Positions 1 to 12,400 of a stretch of 64,000 nt of DNA are shown here, in pieces. Position 1 is the first letter of the stretch. Every line of letters starts with the position of its first letter. Source of the stretch: Agelaius tricolor (lineage: Eukaryota > Chordata > Aves > Passeriformes > Icteridae). Under the pieces are notes generated by a model. It did no database searches. It saw nothing but the letters and a program-made list of their open reading frames with translations, and had not been told where the DNA came from. The stretch lies in the NCBI GenBank assembly GCA_023055355.1, contig JALJCS010000007.1:2274001-2338000 (forward strand), given 5' to 3'. The position numbers and the translations under genes are program-made.

Positions 1-1434
1 TGCGAGATCTGCAACCCAACCCTGTCCTGTAAACAGCTCATGAGCTGCCACAAGCCCATCCCAGGGAATTTGCTTTTGTGGAGGCTGGAATAACCTGTGA
101 AATATGTGAAATCGTGGCATTGAACCCCCAGCATCAGCGATTTTAAATAAATTTTAAAGCTCAGAACTCCCAGGTGCTGGTCCTGCGTGTTCCCAAGGCC
201 CAGTGGGGTTGGCTGCAAGCAGAGCAAATTCCCATTTCTACTTCAAATCCTTTTCCCAAGCCCAACCCAGCAAAATGCATCAGGCAGGGACCTCTCTGTG
301 CCTTTGGAAGCAGGACCACCCAGGGGCTCCTCTGAAATGATTCTCAGAGAATGTGGCTTGAGTGGTTTAGTGCAAGGTCAAGGATTCTGGCTTTTTAAAT
401 TTCCCTTTTTTTCTTTCTCTTGCATCTCTTCTTCCTTCCTCCCATTTCCCAATTGTGGGAAAAAAAAAAAATCCCACTTTGACTTAAACTGCAATCCCAC
501 CCAACATTCTTCTTTGCACAAGGCAAAAAAAAAGGAAAATATTTTAATGGATCTGCATAGTTAGATTCACTTAGGGAACAAAAATACTTTTGAGCAGCAG
601 TTTTATGCACAGCTGTGATTTTTTAAAATTTGTTTTAAATATCAGTTATTTTTAAATGTGTCATCTTCTCTTTGTTTCTGGTGCAGCATTTTTGGCTGGG
701 GATGATTTTCCTCACTGGACTCCAAAGAAATGTTTCTTATGACTAAACTTGGCTGAATATAAATTATCAGGCATGGGGGATTAGCTGTGGCTTTAGATGT
801 AAGGAATGATCACAGGTAAGAAGTAAAAGAAATATTTTTGCAAGCAAGCTCTCTTCTGGAAAGATTTCAAAAACCCCAATTAAGACAAAAATGAATTATT
901 AACTCATGTTCTGCTGCTTCAAAAGATTAAAGAGATGAATACTTTTTCCTGCCCAGAAATTCATTGAATGGGAAATTATCAAGTGCAGGGAGTCCAGACA
1001 AATGTCTGAATTCAGCCTTCTCAACTTCCATTTCCTACAGAACAGGAGAAACAGCCTGTGGGACTGCAGAAAGATGAATAAATGGCAGAATGAAAGAAAA
1101 AAGGGAATATTTGTATTATTTGGGCTGCAGAAATCCCTCAGCTGCTTGGTCCCAGCGCTGTTTTCCACAAGAAATGTTCTGAGAGATTTTTCCACACTCA
1201 GTTCAGGGTGACAGCTCAGACTGGAAATGGACTGTGCAGGCTTGGGGTTGTCCTTCCACTCTCATGGAGCACAGGAATCCACAGGGAATTCCATCAGAAA
1301 CCCCTCAGATATTGCTGGAGTGTGTGAGTCAGAATCCTCTCTGGATCCTTCAGAGAGACAAAGAAATGCAGGGGTTGAATTAAAGCCTTTAGAGAAATTA
1401 AGATCTATTAAGCCACATAGATATGAAGTAGAAG
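1..1434. other. Unique intergenic sequence, no gene seen
   Basis: This is moderately AT-rich, non-repetitive DNA. Short open frames occur on both strands but show no recognisable domain, no splice-bounded structure and no codon bias. I see no transposon end or tandem repeat in it. Confidence 0.5.
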
Positions 1435-2024
1435 TGTAAATTTAAGTTGTACTTAAGTGTAAATTATAGTTTTAAGTAAGTAAAAGTTACAGTTTTAAAT
1501 AAGTAGAAATACATTTTAAGTGCCTTAAGAAACTGAGCTAGCCAGTAAAGGCCTTCAGGCCGAGTTTAAAGTTCAGTAACAGCTCCAAACATAACAAAAA
1601 CATGGCAGAGCCTTGCCATTAGAATACATAGAATTATTAACTTAAAACAGATAAAACTACATGAGCAAACAGATAGAACTATTCATGTGATAGACAAACT
1701 TATATATGGAAATTTAAAGTAAGAAAACAGTACATTTGTGTAAATAGATAATATTTTATACATCATTTTTTAGGTAAGAGCTAACACGACTTTCATACTG
1801 CTTTTGCACATTAGAATCAAGTTCAGATTGGTTTAGAGAAAATGTTTCAGAATTGTGTTTTTAGCTGGTTGGGTGTTTTATGAATAAAATGCCCTGTAAT
1901 GGGGTGTGATCATCAACAACCGTTGCAACCACGACAGCAAGAAGACAACAAGAACAACAAGAAGATCAAGAAGAAAGAAGCTGCTGCCACTGCTCCTGCT
2001 CTGAACCTTGGACTCTACACCAGC
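1435..2024 (+). mobile_element. Probable LTR-like repeat fragment, AT-rich
   Basis: The block opens with repetitive TAAGT/TTTAAG-rich sequence. Near 1,881 it carries an AATAAA signal, followed by a CAA/GAA-rich stretch (1,914-1,980). The layout resembles the U3-R-U5 of an avian retroviral LTR, and it abuts the next LTR directly at 2,025. I cannot name the family or define its ends. It could also be the 5' portion of a composite LTR with the following element, but that element's second copy at 33,291 has no such sequence upstream. Confidence 0.4.
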
Positions 2025-2670
2025 TGATGCCTCAGGTTTGAGCTTTTCTATTTTCCACATTCTGTGCTGCTTTAGTGTGTGGGTCTGGGTTCACATTCTG
2101 GGATGGTGAGCTCTGTGCACAGAGCAGGGAGACAAAACAATTCCTGCTCCAGCTGGGCACCAAGGCCAAATGATCCAAATCTCAGCCCCAGAGCACAAAC
2201 CCCGTGGGCTGGAGAGAGAAAAACAAGCAGGGTGGGACTGCAGGGGCTAAAGCTGGGATGGGACAATGAACTGCAAGATGCAAATGGAGCAGAACTGATC
2301 CCAGGGACAGAGCCCGTGCCCGGCCGTGCATTTTGGGGCCATTTTGGTTCATCTTGGGTGCAGCCCTGGCTGGGCTCTGGTGCTGCCCAAGGTGCATCCA
2401 TGGAGGAGATGCTTTGAATCAATCCCTGCTTTATTCTGGAGCTCTGCCCAGCCTCTGCTCTGGGGCAGCCTGCACAAGGCATCACAGGGTCTCTTTGCCA
2501 GATGGCAGCTGCTGCTGCTGCAGCTCAGGACTTTATGCCAGAAATCTTCTAACAGAGACTTCAACACCTTAAACTGTTCACCTTTGAGGCTGATGTATTC
2601 CAGCAATAAACAGCTTTACTACAACCAACAACTGCTCCTGTCTCTTTGGAGACCCGGTAATGCCTCGACA
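2025..2670 (+). mobile_element. Solo LTR, copy 1 of the 2.0/33.3 kb pair
   Basis: The element starts with TGATGCCTCAGG and ends with TGCCTCGACA, giving TG...CA ends. It has an AATAAA signal near 2,604 followed by a short U5-like tail. A near-identical copy lies at 33,291-33,749 in the same orientation, and homology starts abruptly at the TG in both copies, which supports 2,025 as a true boundary. There are no gag or pol frames on either side, so it is a solo LTR. I see no convincing target-site duplication. Confidence 0.65.
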
Positions 2671-3099
2671 GGAGATCCCTTCCAGGGTGTGCTCTGCAAG
2701 GATGCCCTTCCACAGCCCTTCTTTCCTCCTTGTTCAAACTGCCTTGGAAAATCAAAATATCCACGGCTTCCCTGAAGGCTGTGGGGAGTTGTTCTGATCC
2801 TATTGGTATTTTCTGGTGGAAAAATCCTGGTTTGTGCTTTTCCTGGATCATGTGGAGTGTGCAGTTCCTTCTTTGGCCTCACTTGGGCACCAGGAGACAT
2901 CCTGGGAGAATGAATGAGAGATTTCTGCACACTCAAGGAAAGAGGAACGAGTTTCTCCATGGGGTTTGCTGCCCTCTCACAGACACTTTGATCCTTGTCC
3001 TCACTAAATTCCTCTCTCCCACCAGGAGAAAGAAGAGTCTGCTCCTTGTGACAGGGACAGGACCTGAGGGAATGGTTGGAGCTGGGCCAGGAGGGATTT
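2671..3099. other. Intergenic sequence, no gene seen
   Basis: Mixed-composition DNA between an LTR and a CR1 fragment. Open frames in it run into neighbouring repeat sequence and look fortuitous. Confidence 0.4.
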
Positions 3100-3320
3100 A
3101 GGTTGGATTTTAGGGCAAGGTTCTTGCCCAGAGGGTGCTGGCACTGCCCAGGCTGCCCAGGGAATGGGCACGGCCCCGAGGCTGCCACAGCTCCAGGAGC
3201 CTTTGGCCAGCGCTGCCAGGGATGCCCAGGCTGGGCTTGGTGGGGTCTGGGCAGAACCTGGAACTGGATCATCCTTGTGGGTCCCTCCTAACTCAGGATA
3301 TTCCATAATTCCATGGTATA
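3100..3320 (+). mobile_element. CR1 LINE 3' fragment
   Basis: The stretch reads like a CR1 3' end: a 'ggttggattttagggcaagg' block, the G-rich middle section, then 'gatcatccttgtgggtccct' and a terminal 'attccataattccat' tail. The tail lies at the + end, so the element is in + orientation. It is 5'-truncated, as most avian CR1 copies are, and no ORF2 reading frame remains. Confidence 0.8.
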
Positions 3321-3342
3321 GGAAGTTCTCAGGAATTACTAA

Positions 3343-3425
3343 AATTGGGATTGGGATTGGGATGGGGATGGGGATGGGGATGGAGATGGGGATTGGGATG
3401 GGGTTTGGCTTTGGCTTTGGGATTG
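3343..3425. repeat. GGGATT/GGGATG hexamer tract
   Basis: An imperfect six-base repeat of GGGATT, GGGATG and GGCTTT units sits just downstream of a CR1 tail. The + strand has more than eight runs of three or four G spaced by two or three bases, a good G-quadruplex motif. The periodic amino-acid strings encoded in either direction are a by-product of the repeat. Confidence 0.85.
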
Positions 3426-3739
3426 TGTCCCTGTGCCCCTGTCTCAGGTGATTCCCCACCTGCAGAGCTGCCCCAGGCCTGGGCCCAGCCCAGGGAGGAG
3501 CTGGAGCTGCTGCAGAGAGCCCAGAGGAGGCTCCAGGATGGGCAGAGGGATGGAGCAGCTCTGCTGGGAGGAAAGGCTGGCACAGCTGGGATTGTTCACC
3601 TGCACAGGAGAAGCTTTGGGCTGAGCTCAGGGTGGCCTTGCAGGGCCTGCAGGAGCCCCAGGAAAGCTGGAGAGAGACAATTTCCAGGGGATGCAGGGAC
3701 AGCACCCAGGGAATGGCTTCACACTGAGCATTTTCCAGG

Positions 3740-3875
3740 TTCAGATCAGATATGAGGAAGGAATTGTTCCCTGGGAAGTTGGAGAGAGGCTGAAATAGAA
3801 TTCCCAGAGGAGCTTTGGCTGCCCCTGGATCCCTGGCCGTGCCCAAGGCCAGGCTGGACATTGGAGTTTGGAGCT
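3740..3875 (+). mobile_element. CR1 LINE internal fragment
   Basis: The sequence 'gaattcccagaggagctt...gctgcccctggatccctggc...' matches the CR1 3'-region block seen in + orientation at 24,660-24,730 of this window. It lacks the terminal tail. The open frame across it on the minus strand (3,004-4,095) is antisense CR1 plus flank, not a gene. Confidence 0.65.
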
Positions 3876-5871
3876 GGGTGTTTCCCTGGAGCACAGATGG
3901 GAATTCTTTGCTCTGAGTCTCCTTTTGAGCATCCAGCACCTTCTCACACCTCTCATCTCTCTCTTGTACCCTTGCAATCAAATTTAACTTCACATCCATT
4001 TCACCATCCTGAAACTCTAATTTCCACAGACAGTTGAAATTAAAATCTCCCTTCCTGAATGTGTTCCAAAGTTTCTGTATGAAGCAACAAAACAATTCTT
4101 CCTCTCAGGAATTGTCTCCCCAGGAACAGTTGATTCAAACCTGGAGATATCTTTTTATAATATTGGTTGATTAAAACCTGCTGGTTTCCTTTGCCTCTGT
4201 CTTTTTTTCCCTACAGTTCCTGGATAAGATCCCACCTTTTTCCCCTTTTCTTCTCTGTACCTGCAAACCACACCAGATTCCCACTGGAAAAACCCTGCAC
4301 ATCATCTGTAGAGGAAAAATTATGGTTTCAGATTTTAATTAAGAAATTATTTCCAGTAAACGTTGTTTTGGTTGCGTTGGTTTTTGTTTTTTGTTTTGTT
4401 TTTTTCTTTCCAGTGGATTCAAATTTCACCAGGTTATTTGCATGGCTATTTAAAGAAATTTCCTAAAAATAAAATGAGGATATGATGGTTTAGGCCTCAG
4501 CTGAGCAATGTGCTCAAACTCATCCATTACCACGTGTTTGAGTGTGGAATCAATCCCTGTGCTATTTAGTGCTTGGAGAGTGTTGAGTATTTTTGTGATT
4601 TCAAATCCTAGTCCTCCTCCTCAGGAGAGGAAAGAAAATCAGATGAAAACACTTTAATTTTCTTTTTAAAAAAAATCAAAGAGGGTTGATGGTTCTAATA
4701 TTTTGGGCCAATGTTTTGGGGTGGGGAGGTGCCAACAAGGAATTTGCCTCATTGTTATTAAGCAGGACTTGAACTGCCCCCTCCTGCAGGAGCTGGCAAA
4801 AATTTGGGGTTTCCAACAGCTGCCAACACATTTTCACCTCCTGCTTTCTTCTCCAGCTCTGCCGATAAAAAAGGAGAGCAAGGTTCTGCAAATGAAACAA
4901 AAATCTCTGGTTTTAATGTGCACTTCAGCCAGCCTTCAACTCTTAGGAATATCTCTTTGAAGGAGCTCTCTGTCAGCTCAGCTTTTGGACAAATATATGA
5001 TGAAAGTTTGATGAGAGACGTAAAGAAAACATTTTAAAATCTCTGTGCTCGCTGAGGAGGGTGGAGAATTGTTTTTCCAAGACAAAAGCCACATTGAACA
5101 AAATAAGAGTGTGACATAACCCTGCTTCTCTTTTGGCCTTCACCTGAGTCCTGAAAGAACTCAGGCATAACCTGGATAAGCCTCTCAATATGACTCAGTC
5201 CATTCACACAAAGTGCCAAGAAATCTGTATTTATTTAAAGAAAACTCTCCAACAATAGCTCTACCTGCTGCAGCAGGCTAGCCTGACTGGCAGGTAATGC
5301 CAGGCTGGAGAAAGTTTCATTTTAAATGCAGGATTTCCCCTCTTGCTGGTGTTTGAACAGATGGGTTTGTGGCAACAAGGCCATGCCTCTTTTCAGTATT
5401 ATCATTTCTTTTAGTGTAAACTTGTTTGAAGCACAAGCTAGTAAAAGCAGCAGAGTTTTAGGATTGGAAGTATCTCAGTGTTAAACTCAAAAGGATCTAA
5501 TAAAATACCCAAGGCAATGATCATTAACCATCCCTGTATTCTCCCTGCCAGTCCCAGTGCTGGAAACGCCAGGGAGAGCTGGAAAACTCTGGGATTTTAG
5601 CCTGGAAAAAAAGGATTCAGGTGTGGACACAGGTGGGGCTGCACTCCCTGGAATTTAAGGGGAGGAGGGAAGGAAAGGACAGGCAGGGAGGGAGTGTTGG
5701 TGATGTGGGGGGATAAAGTCAAGGGGGTTGTTTTCCACATAAATCAGTGCCTGTGCTGGTCAGAGTCCCCAAAGAATCAGAAAAGAAATCAGAAAGGGAA
5801 CAGAAATCAGAAACCAGAAAGAATCCCATAGCCTGCATTATAGGGCCAGCAGCAGGAGCAGTGCCCAAGGC
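3876..5871. other. Intergenic sequence, no gene seen
   Basis: Largely unique AT-rich DNA with T-rich runs near 4,380-4,410. No recognisable exon, repeat family or RNA gene was found. Confidence 0.4.
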
Positions 5872-6495
5872 TGGGAACCCTGAATGCTGAGAATTTGGGA
5901 CTTTCTGTGCTGCCAGGCACTGACCCCCAAGAGAACACTGCACTGACCTGAGGCCATGGAGAAGCTTCCAAAATTCAAGAATAAAACTGAGATTAAAGGT
6001 GTGGAGTTTGAACAGAAGTGTGTGATATCACAGGGTGGGAAACTCAGAGTTTAAGGGTTTAGAATACAGGAATAGAGAGAAAGCAAGATGGAGGGTTTAG
6101 GGTGGAGGCTGCTCCTTCTTCATCCCTTCTTCACCTTCTCCTTCTTCACATTCTTCTCCTCCTCCTCTCCTTCTCCTCCTTCTCCTTCACCTTCTTCTTC
6201 TCCATGGGTTTGGGTGGTTTTGTGTCATTGGATAAAAAAGTCCCCATTGCAGGCATGGGTGGTTGGGTATTGGGTTAAAAGTGAAAATAATTGAGGTGTC
6301 ATTTGTTAATTGGACAGTTTATCCTTCAAAGGCCTTGGAGAGAGAGACAGGGCTCCATTTTTAGTTTGTTGGAGTGAAGTGCTGCAGAACTCAGGGTTTG
6401 TGAGGCTGTGACAGAGATAAGAACTGATAAACATCTGAGTCCCAACAAGAAATACCCTCTCACACATTGAATCCCGACCCTGGTGAAAAATACCC
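5872..6495 (-). mobile_element. Solo LTR, family X copy 1 (minus)
   Basis: The reverse complement of this block is homologous along its length to 13,915-14,470 and, in part, to 38,825-39,435. Shared landmarks are the 'gagagggtatttcttgttgg' block, the 'ggcctttgaaggataaactg' block, a 'catggagaagaag' microsatellite start, 'ccctgtgatatcacacactt' and a terminal 'agaaagtcccaaattctcag'. It contains an internal GAA/GGAGAA tract (here as TTC at about 6,115-6,205). No retroviral protein frame flanks it. 'Family X' is my working label. Confidence 0.7.
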
Positions 6496-7470
6496 CAAAA
6501 CTCAACAGTTGATCACTGTGGGGAATGGCTCCAGGCAGGGCTTTTTGGGAGGATGGAGCTGAATTGGAACTGGGCTGAACTGGAGCAGCTCTGCCATTTC
6601 TTGCTGTGATGTCCTCAGCTGCATTTTGGGGACACTCAGGCAGAAAAGGGAGGGAAAGGTTCCTTGAGGAGCTGCAGATTTCCCCTGGGATGTGTTTGGG
6701 AGCTGAGCTTTGCCTTTGGGTGAGCTGGAGGCCAATAAATCTCTGCCTGATGCAGCAGCTGTTACAAGAGGAGAAAAGATTCTTTTCAGGGGATATTTAG
6801 GATATTAATAAAAATAGGAGAAATAACCCTATAGGGTTATAAAATAGGGATATTTCCCTATTTTACAGGAAAAAAGGACTTTGGGAGGTGAAGTGACAGA
6901 GATCAGAACCCTAAAAACTCCTGTTATTGCCTCAGAGCATGAGGCATTGAAAAGATTTACCTTGTGCAATCCAAAATCAAAGTTAATCCAGGCCAGGGCC
7001 AGAAGCTGGACTTTAATGATGCTTCCAGCTCAGGATATTCCACGATTTTGGGGGATTAACAGCCCCAGACCCAGCTGGGAGCAACCACTGCTGGCCACAG
7101 CAGCAATGATTAGCAGAAGATTGTTAATTGAAGATAATTGATAGAAATTGGTCACTTTTCTTTGAGGGGAGCCAACAAAGGAGATCAAACATGTCAGAAA
7201 AACCCCAAATGTTTCTCTCCCCCCACTCAGCTCTGGGGAAACTGAGGCACAGAGGGGTCAGTTTGATCCACACCCCTGCAGAAGCTGCTGCAGCCCTGCC
7301 AGCCCTGCCTGCTGTCCAAAACCTGGGTGCAGTTCCTGTGAAATAATCTCATTTTCCTGCTCCATGGAGCTGCTGCTGGAATTCTGAGGCACCACTGCCA
7401 AAGCAGCTGCTTCAATGTGCATTTTTTTTTTTTGTTGTTCATTCATTCATATTTCACTCCTGATTTTCAG
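6496..7470. other. Intergenic sequence, no gene seen
   Basis: Unique sequence with a small palindromic patch at about 6,815-6,866 built from CCCTATAGGGTTAT and AAATAGGGATA units. No gene or named repeat was recognised. Confidence 0.4.
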
Positions 7471-7474
7471 TAGG

Positions 7475-7976
7475 AACCACGCTGTTAGAATTTTAAATGT
7501 TAAAATTTTAAAATTTTTTGTACTACTGAAATTTAATTCTTAAAAAAACCACTATATATTTAACTCAAAATGATAAAAAACTTCTAAAATTCATTACTAA
7601 CATTAAGACCACAAATATATAGTTAATTAAAAATATATAATGTTACAAAATAAAAAATTTAAAAGGTAACATTTTAAAAGATAACAATATATATAATAAA
7701 ACAAAAATTTTAAGACAGTAACTAATTATTTTTCTTTACTTTTTTATAAGTTTAAGTACTATTTTATAATTAAACAAAAAGCGTGCATTGCGGAGTTTAA
7801 ATAATTATTATACTGAAAATATAAATTATTTATTAAATAAAATTATAACATTTTAAATATTATTTCTTAATTAAATAATTTAACTTTTAAAAACTTCATA
7901 ATAAAAAATTAATTATTTGATAACTTATTATTAAAATACAATAAAACTCACAACCTAGAGATAAAAAATAAAAAAC
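7475..7976. repeat. Extremely AT-rich low-complexity block
   Basis: Nearly all A and T, dominated by TTTTAAAA, ATATATA and AATTATT strings, with only a brief GC patch near 7,780-7,796. It leads into the triplicated unit that follows. Confidence 0.7.
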
Positions 7977-8777
7977 ACCTAAATCTGAGCACAAGCTATC
8001 ATCTCAAAAGCTTCAATCCCAACCTTAACTAAAATAAAATTTAAAAAACCCAAAAAACCAACACCACGGCTCCTCCAGCTTCCTTTTGACACTATAATTA
8101 CAAACCACATTTTGCTCATCCCTTTCTCCCAGTGGGAATATCTGGTGCAGAGCTTGGATAATCCACGTGCTGCTGGAAATATTCTGCTGGAGATAAATAA
8201 ATAAATAAAAATATAACAATATAATATAAATAATATATATAATATTAATAAAAACAATATAAATAAAAGTCATAAACACCTAAATCTAAACACAAATATC
8301 GTCTCAAAACTTCAATCCAAACCAGAACAAAAATTAAAAATAAAACCAAAATCCACAGCTCCTCCAGCTTCCTTTTGACACTACAATAACAAACCACATT
8401 TTGCTCATCACTTTCTCCCAGTGGGAATATCTGGTGCAGAGCTTGGACAATCCACGTGCTGCTGGAAATATTCTGCTGGAGATATAAACAAAAATAGAAA
8501 CTTATAATAGAAATTTAAAAAAAAATATTTAACATTAAAATATTATTTAAAATATTTTAATTTATAAAATATTTTAAAATATTTTTTAAAATATTTTAAT
8601 TTATTAAAAATTAAAATAAATAAATAAATGAATAATGAACATCTAAATTTAAGCACAAGCCATCATCTCAAAGACTTCAATCCCAAACTTAACAAAAATA
8701 AAAATTCTCCCAGGGAATATCTGGTGCAGAGCTTGGATAGTCCAGGTGCTGCTGGAAATCTTCTGCTGCAGCTGCAG
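7976..8777. repeat. Triplicated LTR-derived unit with AT spacers
   Basis: Three direct copies lie at about 7,976-8,195, 8,276-8,485 and 8,637-8,777. Each begins 'cacctaaatctgagcaca' or a variant and ends 'ggtgctgctggaaatattct' or a variant. The third lacks the middle section. Spacers are AT-rich and differ in length, so spacing is about 300 then 360 bases. The first ~70 bases of each unit, read in reverse complement, resemble the start of LTR family X ('ttgggattgaagc...', compare 38,826), so the array appears to have grown from an LTR fragment. Confidence 0.75.
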
Positions 8778-8977
8778 CACTCAGAGCCTCTCATCCCTGC
8801 CAGGCTGGGCAGGCAGCAGCTGATGGGTGCAGAAAAGGCAATTTTGATTTTTATTTCATCCCCTTTGCCTCCAATCCCACTTCCCTGTTCTTACAGCAGG
8901 AGAGGAGAGAGAGATTTAGGGTGGCTGCTGTGCTATAAATGAGGTGTCTAGAAAAGGAAAACTTTTACAGCTCTATT

Positions 8978-9410
8978 GTAAATGCTCGGGCACCCCTGAC
9001 GAAGGCAGGAGATGAGGAGGACTCCATGTTCTCAGAAGGCCAATTTATTACTTTATTGTAATATATTATAATAAAGAATATTGTACTATACTAAAGAATA
9101 CAGAAAGGATACAGACAGAATGCTAAAAAGATAATAATGAAAACTCCTGACTCTTCTCAGAGTCCTGACACAGCTTGGCCCTGATTGGCCAAAGAGTGAA
9201 AACAACTCCCAGCAGAATCCAATGGAACAATCACCTGTGGGTGAACAATCTCCAAACACATTCCACATGAGCACAACACAGGAGAAGCAAATGAGATCAG
9301 AATTGTTTTCCTTTTCTCTGAGGTCTCTCTCTGCCTTTCAGCTTCCCAGGAGGAAAAAGCTGGGTGAAGGATATTTTGCAGAGAATGTGAATGCCACACA
9401 CCTCCAAATA
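8978..9410 (-). mobile_element. Probable solo LTR (minus)
   Basis: The + strand starts 'tgtaaatgctcgggcacccc' and continues through an AT-rich stretch that in reverse contains AATAAA signals (9,047-9,080). Then comes a long promoter-like U3 region ending near 'gtgaatgccaca'. The order polyA signal, R, U3 read from the minus strand is that of a retroviral LTR. No second copy is present in the window to fix its ends. Confidence 0.5.
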
Positions 9411-12400
9411 TCTGCTGGTTTGTCCACCAAAAGTGAGCAAAAAATGCCAGGATGTGCTGGGAACAGCCCCATGTGGCAGGGGAAGGTAAATGGGACAAGG
9501 ATCCCGTGGAGTTCAAGGAGCCTTTTGTGATTTGCAATGCCCTATATAAAAAATGCCTTAAATTACCCCAGAAGTATGTTAATAGCTGACTAATGCACGA
9601 GCTGGCAGGAGTCACTGCTGCCTGAGCACGGCTCATTAATCTTACCATTCATTAAAAAAAAAAACCCTCCAAACTTTTTAATAAACAATTTTTATTTCAG
9701 AAGCAACCAAGAGTGGGTTGTGCTTTTTGCCAGGCACGCGAGCTGCCTGTGAAAATAAAACAAAACAAAACACTTATTGACATTTTTGCTTTGCATGTCG
9801 AGCTGTCCTTATTCCATCACCAGCTTTGGGAAATGCACCCAGGACTTTCCACCTCTGTGAACTCTCAGGGCTAATTTTTTACTCTTTCTTTCCACCTCCC
9901 TGAGCTGAGAACACCTTGCTGTCAAAAGCCAGAGTGAGGTGGGCAGAGTGGGGGAAGCAGAAAAGAGAGGGAAGGACTTGGTGACAGCTGGACAAGCCCC
10001 TGAGTGCTGGCCCAAATTCAGACCCACCCGAGGTGGTGTTCCCACAGCAGAAAGTTCCTCTGCCCCCCAGGAAATACTGAATTTTGGGAAACACAATCCT
10101 GGCACCATTTTTCCTGCTGGGGTAATTCCCTTTTGCCTTTTGCTCGTGGTTGTAGAATGAGAAATTTTAAAGGAATGAGAATGTTGACGGAAGAGACAAC
10201 TCTGCCCAGATTTATTTTTTGGGATCCCTTCACTGGTGAATCCCGTCCATTTTTGGGATCCCTTATTCAGTGCAGTGGTGAAAATGAGAGATAAATTCCA
10301 TTGTCACTTGAGAGATAAATTCCATTATCACTTGCAGCTCCAGCAGCAGGCCTGGCTTTGGTGCTGCTCTGTCAGTAAACACTGGGACAGAACCACTCAA
10401 CATCAGATATAAAATCCTGAAAAATCCATGGCAAAGCCTCTGCTCAGGGCTCTCCCTGGCATTTCACGTCCCAGGGCACACACAGGCTAACTTTTCTGAG
10501 TAAATGCTCTTCCAGCTTTTCTACAATATTTTTATTTGCCTTTCAAAACAAGGCAGGCCTCAGGATTTATTAATGCAGCAATTAGTATGCTGATCATGCC
10601 CAGCATGCTTCAATCTTTATTGGCTGCACGCAGCAGAGAAAGTTTTGGTTTTATTAAAGCCGAGCCTGCTCCTTGCTGCTGTTTAGTGTGTGTTACAAAG
10701 CTGAGCTCAGCCCTGAGTGTAATGTAACCCACATGTTGGGCTGCTTGCTCCAGTGACTTACAGAAATATTTCAGGTAGCAAGTATTTTCTTAGTGCTCCG
10801 TTGGAAAAAAATATGGCAGGCACACAATGTTTGCATTATGTGGAGCTTTTCTGGGACAGAAATTCTGTCCCCCAACCCCCCTGTGAGCCATCCTGAGCTG
10901 ACAGCAGCCCCAAATAATGCCCCAAACTGCTGGGAATCCTCGTGCTGCAGTGGGTTTGGGGTGAGAGGGACAATGGGGTAAATTAACTTCAGTCACCTTC
11001 AATGTGAAGAAATAAATGAATTGCTCCCACACTGCATCCATAAGGCCAAACCTACACTGGGTTTTCCTCTCCTGAAGGAAGGGCCAAGCTCAGCTGGGGT
11101 TTTATTTTCCCCCAGCAAGTGCCAGGGGCTGTGGGGATCCTGGCAGGCACGTTGATCTTTGTGGGATGTCTTTCTTTCACAGTGGGGTGCAGAAGCCTCC
11201 TAAAAACCCTTGGTGTGAGCCCCTCAAGGCAGCTCCATGTGCCCACAGCATCCAGCTGCTGTTTGCACCCTCCATGGCAAAGGGAAGAGCCAGGAAGATG
11301 GGATTGTGCAAAAATAACTGGGACGAGTGATGTGCAGTTGGTTAAAAATGTAAATTCCCAAACCACACAAAGAAGAGGTGACTTGCCAGGTTGGTTTCGG
11401 GTTCGACCTGCAGCAATTCCTACAGTTAATCTGATTTTTAGAGCTGCTCTAAAGGCACTTCTACCAACATGGTTTGCACCTTGGAACATTCAGTTTTAGT
11501 TCCATTTGTCAGATTTTGGATCCAGGTGGCATCTCCACTATGGATTCCCGTTTCATCCCAGGTTATCACCTCCTGTAAGAGGGCAAAAGGAAATGCCTGG
11601 CACAAAAATCTGACACAACAATTGGGCACCCTGATAAATATCTTCAATTTCTGGGGCAGGATCTGCCCAAATCTCTCTGTCCCAGCCCCCTGGAGTGCAG
11701 GATTTGGGATTGAGGGCAGAACTCTGCATTTGCAAAGCGGGGACAGCAGGGACAGTGCCCCAAATTCCACCAGCACAAGGATCCTGAAACCCAACAGAGA
11801 AACCCCACCAGTCACTCCAGAGCCAAAATTCCATGTTTAAAGATATTGCATTTATTCTGTTATCAAAAAACCCCAAAAACCTGGCAGAGATGTTCTTGGA
11901 GGAAGGAAATAAAAGACAACCCTTGAAGCCAACCAGCAAATTTCTGCTCCATCAGCTGAACCCATTTGAAAGTCAACACACTCGGGCTTTGTTGGAGCTA
12001 ATTCCAGCACTTAGGATTTAAAGTGTGAATCCCCCTCCCTGGCCCATAAACACACACATTTAAATGTGCTCGTTTGAGTGTTTCAAGTCCTCTCAAATTC
12101 CATGGCATCCACTGGAAAAAAAAAAAGCCAGTCTAAAGTCAACAAAGCCCACAATGATGTTGTAAAAAGAGGTGCTACTGGGAATTCATTTCTGTTTTCT
12201 GTGTTACATCCAGCAGTGTTTGCACAATTTCCAGCCCTGAAGACACAGTCTTAAAGTGGAATTGGGTTCATCTTCTTTCTTAATTATCAGAAGCAGAAAT
12301 GCAGTTTTTCAGAGTTAGTGGAGCTCAAATCAGGCTGCAGAGATCACACAAAAAGCTCCAGAAGAGCTAAATTTGATGCCAAAGCAGCGTTTTGGGGATT

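Noticed and set aside
3004..4095. 363-codon open frame on the minus strand
   Set aside because: It reads through antisense CR1, a GGGATT hexamer tract (giving a periodic PIPIPI string) and flank. No domain and no splice-bounded conservation evidence.
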